Notes: generated by a model not told the origin, from the sequence alone. Shown: positions 9,469 to 17,500, counted from the first letter of the stretch. The stretch: DNA of 36,246 nt from an uncultured Oscillospiraceae bacterium (GCA_934567355.1 CAKTJC010000029.1:1-36246); one strand, 5' to 3'. A program made the numbers and translations.

Positions 9469-10851
9469 CTATGCATGCCTGTGCCCGGCGATGTATGCAT
9501 CGTCCAGCCGGTTCAGTGCTCCGGTCAGCTGTTCGTCGGTGATGCCGGAATAGTTGATGACCAGCTCGTGCAGGTCGCGGGGCGGGGCGTCGTGGAAAAA
9601 GCTGCTCAGGGGCTGGACGCGGATGCCCAGATTTTGCAGCCATCCGGTCAGCCGGGCGTCCGTCCAGTCGGTGTCCACGTGCAGCAGAAAATGCAGCCCG
9701 GCATCCTGCTCCAGGATGGTCAGCCGATCCGCTGCCGCGCAGGCGGACAGCACCCCGATCACCTGGTTGCGCCGGTGCTGGTAGAAGCGGCGCATGCGGT
9801 TGATGTGCTTTTCAAAATGTCCCCCGCTGAGGAACCGCGCCAGGGTATACTGCTCAAAGCTGGGCACGGTGCAGCCGTAAAAGCCCAGCTCCCGCCGGAA
9901 TTTTTCCATCAGCTCCGGCGGCAGCACCATATAGCTGATGCGGATGGAGGGGGCAAGGCTCTTGGAGAAGGAATTGATGTAGATCACCCGCTCCGGGCGC
10001 AGGCTTTGCAGCGCGGGCAGCGGATGGCTGGCGAAGCGAAATTCGCTGTCGTAATCGTCCTCGATGATCCAGTTCTTCGTTCCTGCCCAGTTCAGCAGCT
10101 CCTGGCGGCGGGCAAGGGGCGTGACCAGCCCCGTGGGGAAATGGTGGGAGGGGGAGATGTGCAGCACATCGGCATCGTCCAGCGCGCCGGGCATCACGCC
10201 CTGGGCATCCATGGGCGCACTGATGCAGCGCACACCACCCGCGGCGTAGATCTTGCGGATCTTGCCGTAGCCCGGCTCCTCCACGGCGTAGATCTTGTCC
10301 CGCCCCAGCAGCTGGATCAGCAGGTTATACAAAAAGTCCGTGCCCGCGCCCACCAGAATATTTTCCGCCCGGACGGCAATGCCCCGGAAAGCGGCCAGAT
10401 GGGCGGCAATGGCACTGCGCAGCTCCGGGATGCCCTGGCCGGGCAGGGGCAGCAGCAGGGCGCGGCCATAATCCAGAATGACCTCCCGCTGCAGCCGGCT
10501 CCACACGGAAAAGGGGAAATGCCCGGTGCCGTTGGCGGTCAGGTCGACCAGCGGCGGCGCTTCCCTTTCCGGCTCCCGGGGCGGGAGCGCCGGGGCGGGC
10601 GCCGGACGCTCGACCTGCTCCACAAAATAGCCCACCTTCTCGCGGGAGCGGATATAGCCCTCGCTGAGCAGCTGGGCGTAGGCGGTTTCCACCGTGATCT
10701 TGCCCAGCTCCAGGTGCGCCGCCAGCGCCCGCTTGGAGGGGAGCTTCTCCCCGGGCTGAAGTTTTCCGGAGAGAATGTCCTGCCGGATGCAGCGGTACAG
10801 CGCCTCGTAGAGGGGCACGCCCGGGCTCTTCTTCAGCTCGTAGGTCAGCAT
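9469..10851 (-). CDS. MocR/PdxR-type GntR regulator with aminotransferase-like domain
   Basis: 460-residue transcription factor of the MocR family. A GntR winged helix (about 5-80, with LPSKRALAAHLELGKITVETAYAQL split over the recognition region) is fused to a class I aminotransferase-like PLP domain (about 115-455). The presumed PLP lysine is K297 in NSFSKSLAP, and ED-DYDSEFR is the matching Asp region. Members sense PLP or amino-compound ligands and control vitamin B6, GABA or taurine genes. None of those targets is adjacent, so its regulon is unknown. The start codon overlaps the mrnC end by seven bases, and it is the last gene of the ligA unit. Confidence 0.92.
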   Translation of the reverse strand: MLTYELKKSPGVPLYEALYRCIRQDILSGKLQPGEKLPSKRALAAHLELGKITVETAYAQLLSEGYIRSREKVGYFVEQVERPAPAPALPPREPEREAPPLVDLTANGTGHFPFSVWSRLQREVILDYGRALLLPLPGQGIPELRSAIAAHLAAFRGIAVRAENILVGAGTDFLYNLLIQLLGRDKIYAVEEPGYGKIRKIYAAGGVRCISAPMDAQGVMPGALDDADVLHISPSHHFPTGLVTPLARRQELLNWAGTKNWIIEDDYDSEFRFASHPLPALQSLRPERVIYINSFSKSLAPSIRISYMVLPPELMEKFRRELGFYGCTVPSFEQYTLARFLSGGHFEKHINRMRRFYQHRRNQVIGVLSACAAADRLTILEQDAGLHFLLHVDTDWTDARLTGWLQNLGIRVQPLSSFFHDAPPRDLHELVINYSGITDEQLTGALNRLDDAYIAGHRHA

Positions 10852-11249
10852 TGCACCACCGCCGCCCGGAACAGCTCATTCACCCGCTCCGTCTGCCCCG
10901 CCAGGTACAGCGCGCCGAACAGCGCCTCCAGCCCCGTTGCCTTGGCATACTGCACCGGCGTTGCCCCCTTGGGGGCGGCGTGGACGTGGGAATTTTTTCC
11001 CCGGCGGTAATAGGCAAGCTCCTGCTCGGTGAGCAGGGGCAGAATTTTTTCAATGTACAGCGCCTGGGCGGGCGCCTTGACCATGGCGATGGTATCGTGA
11101 TGCAGCTGCGCCACGGTTTTTTCGCCCTTGGCGCACAGGTAGCTGCGGCACAGCAGCTCCCACACCCCGTCGCCGATGTGGGCAAGCCCCAGGTTGGAAA
11201 TGGCGTCGATCTGCTGCCGGGGCAGATTCAGCTGAAAATAGTTTTCCAT
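10845..11249 (-). CDS. mrnC: Mini-ribonuclease III
   Basis: A 134-residue RNase III-like nuclease without a double-strand RNA-binding domain, the length typical of Mini-III. In Bacillus it matures 23S rRNA ends. The catalytic-domain signature is at AHIGDGVWELL (residues 23-33, acidic Asp27 and Glu31), and a later conserved block is RGKNSHVHAAPKGA. The start at 11249 follows GGGGAGGAAAACG, a strong site, although the frame is open further upstream. It overlaps the preceding membrane-protein gene by 22 bases and the following mocR start by seven, so it is embedded in a compact operon. Confidence 0.93.
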   Translation of the reverse strand: MENYFQLNLPRQQIDAISNLGLAHIGDGVWELLCRSYLCAKGEKTVAQLHHDTIAMVKAPAQALYIEKILPLLTEQELAYYRRGKNSHVHAAPKGATPVQYAKATGLEALFGALYLAGQTERVNELFRAAVVQC

Positions 11250-11737
11250 CGTTTTCCTCCCCGCTTTACAAGGAATTGAGCACAAAGCCCGGTAAACAGG
11301 CCGGTAAACATGCTGATAATGACAAGAACGGGCAGCAGGGAAAGCGCCGCCGCCGTCCGGGTGACGGCCACGGCGGCAAGCAGCTGCCCCACGCTGTGGG
11401 CGACCGCACCCAGGCAGCCCGCCGCCCAGAGCTGGTTTTCCTTCAGCACCCGCTTTGCGCCGACGGTTGCCAGAATGGCGCAAAGCCCCCCAGCGGCGGA
11501 ATAGAGGACGCTGCTGAAATTCCCGGCAAACACCGCCCCCAGAAACACCCGGCAGACCAGCACCGCCGCGCCCTCCCACGCGCCCAGGGCAAACACGGCG
11601 AACACCGTGACGATGTTTGCAAGCCCCAGCTTCACCCCCGGGATGGGCACCACGGGGGGAAGCTGCGCCTCCAGGAGAAAAATGGTCAGCGCGATGGCCG
11701 TCAGCAGCCCCAGTAGGGCAACTCGCTTCGCCTTCAC
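11228..11737 (-). CDS. Heptaprenyl diphosphate synthase component I-like / Gx transporter family membrane protein
   Basis: A 169-residue, strongly hydrophobic protein with about five membrane segments. It resembles the Hpre_diP_synt_I (Gx transporter) family through VKLGLANIVTVFA and the small-residue segments FAGNFSSVLYSAAGG. The family name is historical and the true substrate is uncertain, with ECF-type substrate-binding components as plausible relatives. The frame allows a TTG start at 11752, but GTG 11737 is preferred because GGAGAAACGCC precedes it and it overlaps the ligA stop as GTGA. The last 22 bases overlap mrnC. Confidence 0.8.
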   Translation of the reverse strand: MKAKRVALLGLLTAIALTIFLLEAQLPPVVPIPGVKLGLANIVTVFAVFALGAWEGAAVLVCRVFLGAVFAGNFSSVLYSAAGGLCAILATVGAKRVLKENQLWAAGCLGAVAHSVGQLLAAVAVTRTAAALSLLPVLVIISMFTGLFTGLCAQFLVKRGGKRWKTIFS

Positions 11738-13731
11738 GGCGTTTCTCCGCAAAGCGCCATAAATTCTTCCTCGGAAATGATCTTCGTGCCGAATTTCGCC
11801 GCTTTCTGGTTCTTGCTGCTGCCGGAATCCTTATCGTTTGTGATCAGATAATCCGTCTTGGCACTGACGCCGGATACCACCTTGCCCCCGTGGGCTTCGA
11901 TCTGCGCCACTAGGGCGTCCCGGTTGGCAAAGTGCAGGAGCTTTCCCGTGATGCAGAAGGATTTTCCGCCCAGGCCGCCTGCTTCCGGCGTCTTCGGCGC
12001 TTCTTCCGCGATGCGCAAAATGGGGATCAGCGGGCGGATGCGCGCCTCGTTTTCCCGGGCGAAGCGGTTGATGCCGTCGCTCATGATCTCGCCGAAGCCG
12101 TCCAGCGCCGTCCAGTCGAAGCCCTCCAGCGCCAGGGTCAAAAAGCGCTCCAGGGGATTGCCCGCGCCGAAGCACTGCGCCGCCAGCAGCTTGGCATTGT
12201 TCTTGCCGATGTTGGGAATGCCGATGGCGGTGAGCACATTGGCAAGGCGGCAGCTGCGGCTTTCCTCGATGGCGGAAAGCAGATTGTCCACGCTGTCGCG
12301 CCCGAAGCGCTCCATCTCCATCAGCTCCTCCCGGTGGGCGTCCAGATGGTAGATGTCCGCAAAGTCCTTTACAAAGCCCCGGTCGATGAGCATTTTCAGC
12401 CGCTCTTGGGAAAGCCCCATGATGTTCATGGCGTCCCGGCTGACAAAATAGGTGATCTGGTCGAGCCGGATGGCGGGGCAGGCGGTGTTGACGCAATAGA
12501 GCATCTCCCGCCCGTTGTCATTGCGCAGCTCCAGCGTGCTGCCGCAGCTGCCGCACCGGGTGGGGAAGACGTAGCTTGCCGAGCGGGTCAGATTGTCCGT
12601 GACCATGGGAATGATCTGGTTGGCCTTGATGACGGTGATGGTGTCCCCCAGCCCCAGCTCCAGCTCCCGGATGATGCTCACATTGTTCAGCGAGGCGCGG
12701 GAGACGGTGGTGCCGTCGATCTCCACCGGGTCAAAGACGGCGACGGGGTTGACCTGCCCGGTGCGGTTGGTGCTCCATTCGATGTCGCGCAGCACGGTCT
12801 CGTTGCGATCCTGATAGAATTTGAAGGCGAGGGAGTGCTTGGGGTGATGCCCGGTGCTGCCCAGGCTCAGCCCATAGGCCACATCCTCGAAGGAGCCGAC
12901 CAGCCCGTCGATGGGATAGCCCCGGGCGGCGCAGGCCTGCTGCAGATCCTCCATGACGGCTTCCAGATCGGCGCGGCGGCTCTCCTCGTCCGGGTAGTCG
13001 TTGGGCACATGGACGTTCGGCACCACCTCGAACCCCTGCTCCCGCAAAAAGGCAAAGGCGGCGCTGTAGGTATCCAGCCCCGGCAGCGGCTGCCCGGAAA
13101 CCTCCGCCGCGCGGTAGAGCTTCCAGGCGATGAAATGCACTTCCCGGCGGGCAGCCACCCGGCTGTCCAGCTGACGCACGGTGCCGCTGACCAGATTGCG
13201 GGGATTTTTGTATTCGGTCTGCTCCCGCTGGATGATCCGGCGGAAGGTAGGGTAATCGATGATGCACTCCCCGTCCACGATCAGCTCCCCCCGGAAGGGG
13301 ATCCGCTGGGGCAGGGCGGCAAAGGTGCGGGCGGTGTGGGTGATGTCCTCGCCGATCTCGCCGTTGCCCCGGCTCTCGGCGCTGACCAGCACCCCGTCCC
13401 GGTAGACGATGGAGGCGGTCAGCCCGTCCATTTTTGCCATGAGGTTCATAGGTTTTCCCTCAAAATAGTCGCAGAATTCCGCCATGTCGGTGGTCTTGCC
13501 CAGGGAGAGCAGGGGGTGATTGTGCGCGACCTTCTGCAGCTTGCTCACCACCGCATAGCCCACCGTGGCAGTGGGAGAATTGGCATAAACGATGCCCGTT
13601 TTTTTCTCCAGTCCCGCCAGCTCATCAAACAGCGCGTCATATTCCTTGTCGGAGATCAGGTTTTCGTTCCTGTTATAGTAAGCATCCCGGTATTCATTCA
13701 GCCGGTTTACCAGTTCCAGCATTTTGTCCAT
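11734..13731 (-). CDS. ligA: NAD-dependent DNA ligase, divergent LigA
   Basis: A 665-residue ligase that seals nicks using NAD. Domains in order: NMN-binding Ia region (ISDKEYDALFDEL, about 26-38), adenylation domain with the nucleophilic lysine K100 in AKMDG, OB fold (about 320-390), zinc finger (C393, C396, C413, C418), helix-hairpin-helix repeats, and C-terminal BRCT (about 590-662). It differs from standard LigA: motif I reads MAKMDG in place of the usual E-x-K-x-DG, the AAAGSLRQLD block reads LVSGTVRQLD, and the motif IV lysine (DGVVIK) is replaced (DGLVGS, 275-280). K304 of motif V is kept. Start ATG 13731 follows CGGAGGAACGAGA. It may be a second ligase. Confidence 0.93.
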   Translation of the reverse strand: MDKMLELVNRLNEYRDAYYNRNENLISDKEYDALFDELAGLEKKTGIVYANSPTATVGYAVVSKLQKVAHNHPLLSLGKTTDMAEFCDYFEGKPMNLMAKMDGLTASIVYRDGVLVSAESRGNGEIGEDITHTARTFAALPQRIPFRGELIVDGECIIDYPTFRRIIQREQTEYKNPRNLVSGTVRQLDSRVAARREVHFIAWKLYRAAEVSGQPLPGLDTYSAAFAFLREQGFEVVPNVHVPNDYPDEESRRADLEAVMEDLQQACAARGYPIDGLVGSFEDVAYGLSLGSTGHHPKHSLAFKFYQDRNETVLRDIEWSTNRTGQVNPVAVFDPVEIDGTTVSRASLNNVSIIRELELGLGDTITVIKANQIIPMVTDNLTRSASYVFPTRCGSCGSTLELRNDNGREMLYCVNTACPAIRLDQITYFVSRDAMNIMGLSQERLKMLIDRGFVKDFADIYHLDAHREELMEMERFGRDSVDNLLSAIEESRSCRLANVLTAIGIPNIGKNNAKLLAAQCFGAGNPLERFLTLALEGFDWTALDGFGEIMSDGINRFARENEARIRPLIPILRIAEEAPKTPEAGGLGGKSFCITGKLLHFANRDALVAQIEAHGGKVVSGVSAKTDYLITNDKDSGSSKNQKAAKFGTKIISEEEFMALCGETP

Positions 13732-13762
13732 TCTCGTTCCTCCGTGGGGGATGTTTACTCCT

Positions 13763-13790
13763 ATTATACCGTAGGAATTCAAAAATTCAA
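13763..13790 (-). promoter_or_regulatory. Promoter of the ligA-mrnC-mocR unit
   Basis: Minus strand: TTGAAT (13790-13785), 16 bases, TATAAT (13768-13763). Transcription would begin near 13756, about 25 bases before the ligA start codon. Confidence 0.7.
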
Positions 13791-13924
13791 CAAAATAAAT
13801 TACACACGGCGCTCCGCTGTGCCGCAGAGAGGACATATGCATGCTAAGGCAGCGGGAGCAGACGGAAAGCTACGGACTGCGTTGCCTCAGAAACGCTTGA
13901 GCTTGAATTTATTGTTCGAAGATG

Positions 13925-13953
13925 TTGAAAAAAGCGGTAATTCGGAGTATAAT
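13925..13953 (+). promoter_or_regulatory. Promoter of the zinc-ribbon membrane protein gene
   Basis: TTGAAA (13925-13930), 17 bases, TATAAT (13948-13953). It gives a leader of about 75 bases. The stretch 13801-13920 upstream shows no gene or clear site. Confidence 0.7.
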
Positions 13954-14033
13954 CATGAATGATAACTTTCAAGGCGTTGAATTTGGGAAAAGGGCACCTT
14001 TTGCGAACGTAAAATAACTTGGAGGATAAATGT

Positions 14034-15053
14034 ATGAAAAGATGTAACTCATGTCAATCAATACAAGATGATACCAACAGGTTTTGTACTCGATGTGGTT
14101 TTAATCAATTTACATCCCTTGATGGGCCGTCGCCGTTTGCAAATTATAATGCATATTCCAAGGTGGGATCCGCACAAAATTCTCGGAAAAGAAGAAAAGC
14201 ATTTCTTGCGGCGGGGATAGTCTTTGCTGTTGCCATTTTTGCATTGATTGTGGCGTTCGCTTTTGAAAACCCTGTAGATTACGTAGTGCGTGGTGTCCAA
14301 AATGATAAGATTCAGGACTTGGTGGATGAGGCAAGACTGTACACTGCAAGAAACGATTATGTAGGTGCATTAGATTTCCTGGATTCGTCTATTCTGACTT
14401 ATCCGGACGAATTGCGCTTACAGCAGGAAAGAAGTAATTGTTTATCTGAGTATGAAACATATGTAGCAGATGAGTCACTCAGATTGGCGAACGCTGGTGA
14501 GTTTCAACACGCTCTGTCTCTTGCAAAATCCGGTCTGAATTATTTTACAAGTACAAAAGTAACAGAACTTGTTGCAATATATAAAAGCCACATTCCCGTA
14601 ATTCTTGGCGAGATGGAAATGTTCCAGAATAAGACGGAAGGCGGCAGTTGGGTAACAAAAACAAATGAAATAGATAAGTATCTTGAAGATAATTATGGCA
14701 ATGTATATGCCAATAGCCTAAGTGTTGGATGCGGTTTTGTGACGTATCTTGTGAATTTTAAGTATCAGACGTTTAGCGGGACTGTCGCATTTCCTAAGGG
14801 ATTGGAATCAGATGGATATAGAGAGTCAGCAACACTCCAGGTTTATGGCGATGATGTGAAAATTGCTGAATTCTCTAATTTCAATGAGGCGACAAGACCG
14901 GAATCATTCTCCCTGAATATTGCTTCTTTTGAAAAGATAACTCTGAAATGGAGTTGCAAGGGCATGAACATTTGGGGAGACTGGGGATACTTTGCGACTA
15001 TTTTCGATGGAGAACTTATCCCTATTGCGCTCGATCTCCCGGCCGAATCATAA
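14034..15053 (+). CDS. Zinc-ribbon, single-pass membrane protein with NPCBM-like C-terminus
   Basis: Function not recognised. The 339-residue protein begins with a zinc ribbon (C4, C7, C18, C21), followed by a low-complexity linker, a basic stretch RKRRK and one membrane span (about 56-77). Next is a helical region that looks like one or two TPR-type units (about 90-185). The beta-rich end (about 220-335, with FSGTVAFP, ATLQVYGDD and ITLKWSC) resembles NPCBM-type carbohydrate-binding modules. The zinc ribbon would face the cytoplasm and the C-terminus the outside. Start ATG 14034 was chosen because GGAGG (14021-14025) precedes it. The gene is clearly AT-richer than all its neighbours and is flanked by a repeat element, so recent acquisition is likely. 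Confidence 0.75.
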   Translation: MKRCNSCQSIQDDTNRFCTRCGFNQFTSLDGPSPFANYNAYSKVGSAQNSRKRRKAFLAAGIVFAVAIFALIVAFAFENPVDYVVRGVQNDKIQDLVDEARLYTARNDYVGALDFLDSSILTYPDELRLQQERSNCLSEYETYVADESLRLANAGEFQHALSLAKSGLNYFTSTKVTELVAIYKSHIPVILGEMEMFQNKTEGGSWVTKTNEIDKYLEDNYGNVYANSLSVGCGFVTYLVNFKYQTFSGTVAFPKGLESDGYRESATLQVYGDDVKIAEFSNFNEATRPESFSLNIASFEKITLKWSCKGMNIWGDWGYFATIFDGELIPIALDLPAES

Positions 15054-15122
15054 GCTTTATACGAAAAGGAATGCGTCCGTTCGCTATCCTGTAACCGTGC
15101 GCTGCACAGTAAGTCCATTGAG

Positions 15123-15343
15123 CTAAGGAAATAAATCGTCTGCGGCTGTGAGCGGATCTTTTCCGTCCACTCTTCGGCACCGAAAACGGGAAATATAGCG
15201 CAGCCGTTGCCGGCTCTCGCCGGCTTACGGATGCGGCATACCCCCTTGCGGGTACATACAGTATCCCCCCCGTTTCCGGTGCCTCGATTGGCCCAAAAAT
15301 CTCTCGCTTACAGTTCTTGCCGATTTAATCAGAGTTTCCGTAG
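15123..15343 (-). repeat. Diverged, enlarged copy of the 169-bp palindromic element (copy C)
   Basis: The ends match the elements at 20659 and 33914: CTAAGG-AAATAAATCGTC at 15123, and CGATTTAATCAGAGTTTCCG ending near 15343. The centre is different and longer, but it is again a large hairpin: GGCACCGAAAACGGG (15176-15190) pairs with CCCGTTTCCGGTGCC (15269-15283) with one mismatch. A nested GCCGGC-TCTC-GCCGGC lies at 15209-15224. Strand is given so that copies A, B and C share the same element orientation. It lies between the zinc-ribbon gene and the tRNA-Gly terminator and is not a gene leader. Confidence 0.7.
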
Positions 15344-15410
15344 AAAACCGGTTTTTACATGTTTCTGTATTTTATCACGCAGCCCCGTTGTTCCTGCATA
15401 CCGTCCTGCA

Positions 15411-15439
15411 AAAAAGCACCCGCCGATGGCGGGTGCTTT
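15411..15439 (-). terminator. Terminator of tRNA-Gly
   Basis: Minus strand: AAAGCACCCGCC (15439-15428), 3-base loop, GGCGGGTGCTTT (15424-15413), with further T residues after it. It lies six bases downstream of the tRNA 3' end. Confidence 0.9.
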
Positions 15440-15444
15440 GGGTA

Positions 15445-15518
15445 TGGAGCAGGATACGGGAATCGAACCCGCCTCTGTGGCTTGGGAAGCGACCATTCTA
15501 CCAATGAACTAATCCTGC
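15445..15518 (-). tRNA. tRNA-Gly (anticodon CCC)
   Basis: A 74-base tRNA including an encoded CCA. The acceptor stem GCAGGAT/ATCCTGC is perfect, and the T-arm is GCGGG-TTCGATT-CCCGT. The anticodon loop TTCCCAA gives anticodon CCC (glycine GGG). The anticodon stem GTCGC/GCCAC has one C-C mismatch in the middle. The remaining cloverleaf is intact, so it is probably functional. It has its own promoter and terminator and is a single-gene unit. Confidence 0.93.
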
Positions 15519-15534
15519 ATCTTCAGTTGGCTGT

Positions 15535-15563
15535 ATTATAGCAGATAAAAAAGGAAAATTCAA
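15535..15563 (-). promoter_or_regulatory. Promoter of tRNA-Gly
   Basis: Minus strand: TTGAAT (15563-15558), 17 bases, TATAAT (15540-15535), with the start expected about 10 bases before the mature tRNA 5' end. The rest of the gap to 15682 shows no further clear site. Confidence 0.8.
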
Positions 15564-15682
15564 CTACTTTTTGGCGGCAGTGAAAAAATTCATAAAAATT
15601 CTGTTTTTCCGCCTGCGGTTCCCTCCTTCGATGGATTTTTCCCGGAAAAAGCAATAGACTTGGCGCAGAAGGAGGCAATGGA

Positions 15683-16555
15683 ATGAATCATGCGGCAAGG
15701 AAAACCGGACGAAAAAGGCGGCATCTGCGGCGGTGGTTCTGCGCGGCGGGGGTGTGGGCGTCCATACTGGCGCTGGTGCTGACGCTGGAGGCGCTGCGCT
15801 CACCGGCATCTGCGGCACAGGCGGGCATCCGGCTGGTTTACTGCGGGCAGGAGCGCCGGGTGGAGGGTGCGGGTCTGACGCCCCGGCAGCTGCTTGCGAA
15901 GCTGGGGCTGGAGCTGACGGCGGAGGATGAAATTTCTCCTGTCGCCGATGCCGTGCTCCCGGACGGCGCGGCAGTCACCGTCGTCCGCCGCCGGAAATGC
16001 CGGGAGGAATACACCCAGACGCTGCCTGCCGGGACGGAATACCGCCCGGATGACACGCTGCCCTGGGGCGTCGAGGCAGAACTGACGCCCGGCACGGCAG
16101 GGGAAATGCGGTGCGTGGCCGAGGTGGAATACGTCAACGGCATCGAAATTGCCCGGGAGGTCACCGCCCGGGAGCTGCTCAGCCCCAGCCAGCCCCGCCT
16201 GGTGGCCGTCGGCGTCCGCCAGACGGAAGCGCCCGTGGCGGCGGGGGGCTGCCTGTGGCTTCCCGGTGGGCAGCTGCTGACCTATACGCGGCAGCTCACC
16301 GCCGACGCGACGGCGTTTTCCTCCGCCGACCCCGGATGCATCCCCGGCGCACATCGGGGCACGGTGGTTGCCGCCGGGGGCCTGATCCCTGCAGGTACCC
16401 GGGTATTCATCGCGGCGGCGGACGGCTCCTTTACCTACGGCATCGCCCAGGCGGTGGCCGGGAGCATGGAGGGCAGCCGCATCGATCTGTACATGGATGC
16501 GCAGGAGGCGGCGCAATTCGGCGCAAAGCAGTGCATCGTGTATTTTCTCGGTTGA
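15683..16555 (+). CDS. YabE-like protein: DUF348, G5 and degenerate 3D domains
   Basis: A 290-residue secreted or membrane-anchored cell-wall protein. It has a very basic N-terminus, one hydrophobic segment (about 18-38, signal or anchor), a DUF348-type module (about 47-90), a G5 domain (about 110-195) and a C-terminal 3D domain (about 207-290, with TAFSSADPG, IPAGTRVFI and GSRIDLYM). 3D domains of YabE/Rpf-like proteins usually carry three aspartates. Here the VAVDP position reads VAAGG and the DTGG position reads QAVAG, leaving only the Asp of RIDLY. Hydrolytic activity is therefore doubtful. GGAGG lies seven bases before ATG 15683. The order with rsmA next resembles the Bacillus yabE-rnmV-ksgA region, without rnmV. 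Confidence 0.87.
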   Translation: MNHAARKTGRKRRHLRRWFCAAGVWASILALVLTLEALRSPASAAQAGIRLVYCGQERRVEGAGLTPRQLLAKLGLELTAEDEISPVADAVLPDGAAVTVVRRRKCREEYTQTLPAGTEYRPDDTLPWGVEAELTPGTAGEMRCVAEVEYVNGIEIAREVTARELLSPSQPRLVAVGVRQTEAPVAAGGCLWLPGGQLLTYTRQLTADATAFSSADPGCIPGAHRGTVVAAGGLIPAGTRVFIAAADGSFTYGIAQAVAGSMEGSRIDLYMDAQEAAQFGAKQCIVYFLG

Positions 16556-16580
16556 AAAGCGGCGCTTCCTCTGGTATGAT
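16552..16580 (+). promoter_or_regulatory. Promoter of rsmA
   Basis: TTGAAA (16552-16557), 17 bases, TATGAT (16575-16580). It overlaps the last codons of the upstream gene. Confidence 0.65.
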
Positions 16581-16630
16581 AGGCGCAGAAAGCGCCCGCT
16601 GCCCGGGCATACAGAGGAAGGTTATTTTCA

Positions 16631-17500
16631 ATGGTGAATGTTTGCGATATACAGGTGATGAAGCCCCTGCTGGCCGCCCACGGCTTCTATTTTTCCAAGG
16701 CCAAGGGGCAGAATTTTCTCATTGCCCCCTGGGTACCGGAATCCATCGCCCGAGAGGCAGGCGTGCAGGCGGACGTGGGCGTGCTGGAGATCGGCCCCGG
16801 CATCGGGCCGCTGACCCAGCAGCTTGCCCTGCGCGCCGGGCGGGTGTGCGCCGTGGAGCTGGACGAGCGCCTGAAGGACATCCTGGATGTGACGCTGGAG
16901 GACTTTTCCAATGTAGAGATCGTGTGGGGCGACGTGCTGAAGCTGGACATTCCTGCCCTGGTGCGGCAGAAGCTCCCCGGTCTGCGCCCCATGGCCTGCG
17001 CGAATCTGCCCTATTACATCACAAGCCCCATTCTCACCGCGCTGCTGGAGGCGGAGTGTTTTGAGGCGGTCACTGTGATGGTGCAGAAGGAGGTGGCGCA
17101 GCGCATTGCCGCCCGGCCGGGTACGGCGGAATACGGCGCGTTCAGCGTATTCTGCCAGTATTATGCAGAGCCGGAGCTGCTCTTTGAGGTGCCCGCCCAC
17201 TGCTTCCTCCCCCAGCCGAAGGTCACCTCCGCCGTGGTCACCCTGCGGGTGCGCACGGAGCGCCCCTGGGAAATTGACGATCCGGAGTTGTTCTTCCGGG
17301 TGGTGCGCGCCAGCTTTGCCATGCGCCGCAAGAAGCTGAGCAACGGTCTGGCTTCCGGCTTCCCGGAGCTGGGCAAGGCCGGTGCGGAAGCGGTGCTCGC
17401 CGCCTGCGGCTTCCCGGAAAACGTCCGGGGCGAGACCCTGGGCATCCCGGAATTTGCACGCATTGCAAAGGAGATCCGGCAGCGGGAGAAACGCGCATGA
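16631..17500 (+). CDS. rsmA: 16S rRNA adenine(1518/1519)-N6-dimethyltransferase RsmA (KsgA)
   Basis: Methylates two adjacent adenosines in the 3' hairpin of 16S rRNA with S-adenosylmethionine late in 30S assembly. The 289-residue protein has the SAM-binding motif EIGPGIG (53-59), an acidic residue at the end of the next strand (AVELDER) and the catalytic NLPYY (125-129). The C-terminal small helical domain carries the usual RRKKLSN block. ATG 16631 follows AGAGGAAGG. The stop overlaps the HAD gene start as ATGA. Confidence 0.96.
   Translation: MVNVCDIQVMKPLLAAHGFYFSKAKGQNFLIAPWVPESIAREAGVQADVGVLEIGPGIGPLTQQLALRAGRVCAVELDERLKDILDVTLEDFSNVEIVWGDVLKLDIPALVRQKLPGLRPMACANLPYYITSPILTALLEAECFEAVTVMVQKEVAQRIAARPGTAEYGAFSVFCQYYAEPELLFEVPAHCFLPQPKVTSAVVTLRVRTERPWEIDDPELFFRVVRASFAMRRKKLSNGLASGFPELGKAGAEAVLAACGFPENVRGETLGIPEFARIAKEIRQREKRA

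Noticed and set aside
13830..13890. GGCAGCG and CGTTGCC as an operator between ligA and the zinc-ribbon gene.
   Set aside because: Seven bases with a mismatch and 20 or more bases apart. No better than chance in this region.
15207..15541. Two short plus-strand frames covering the repeat and tRNA-Gly.
   Set aside because: They translate copy C of the repeat and the antisense of tRNA-Gly.
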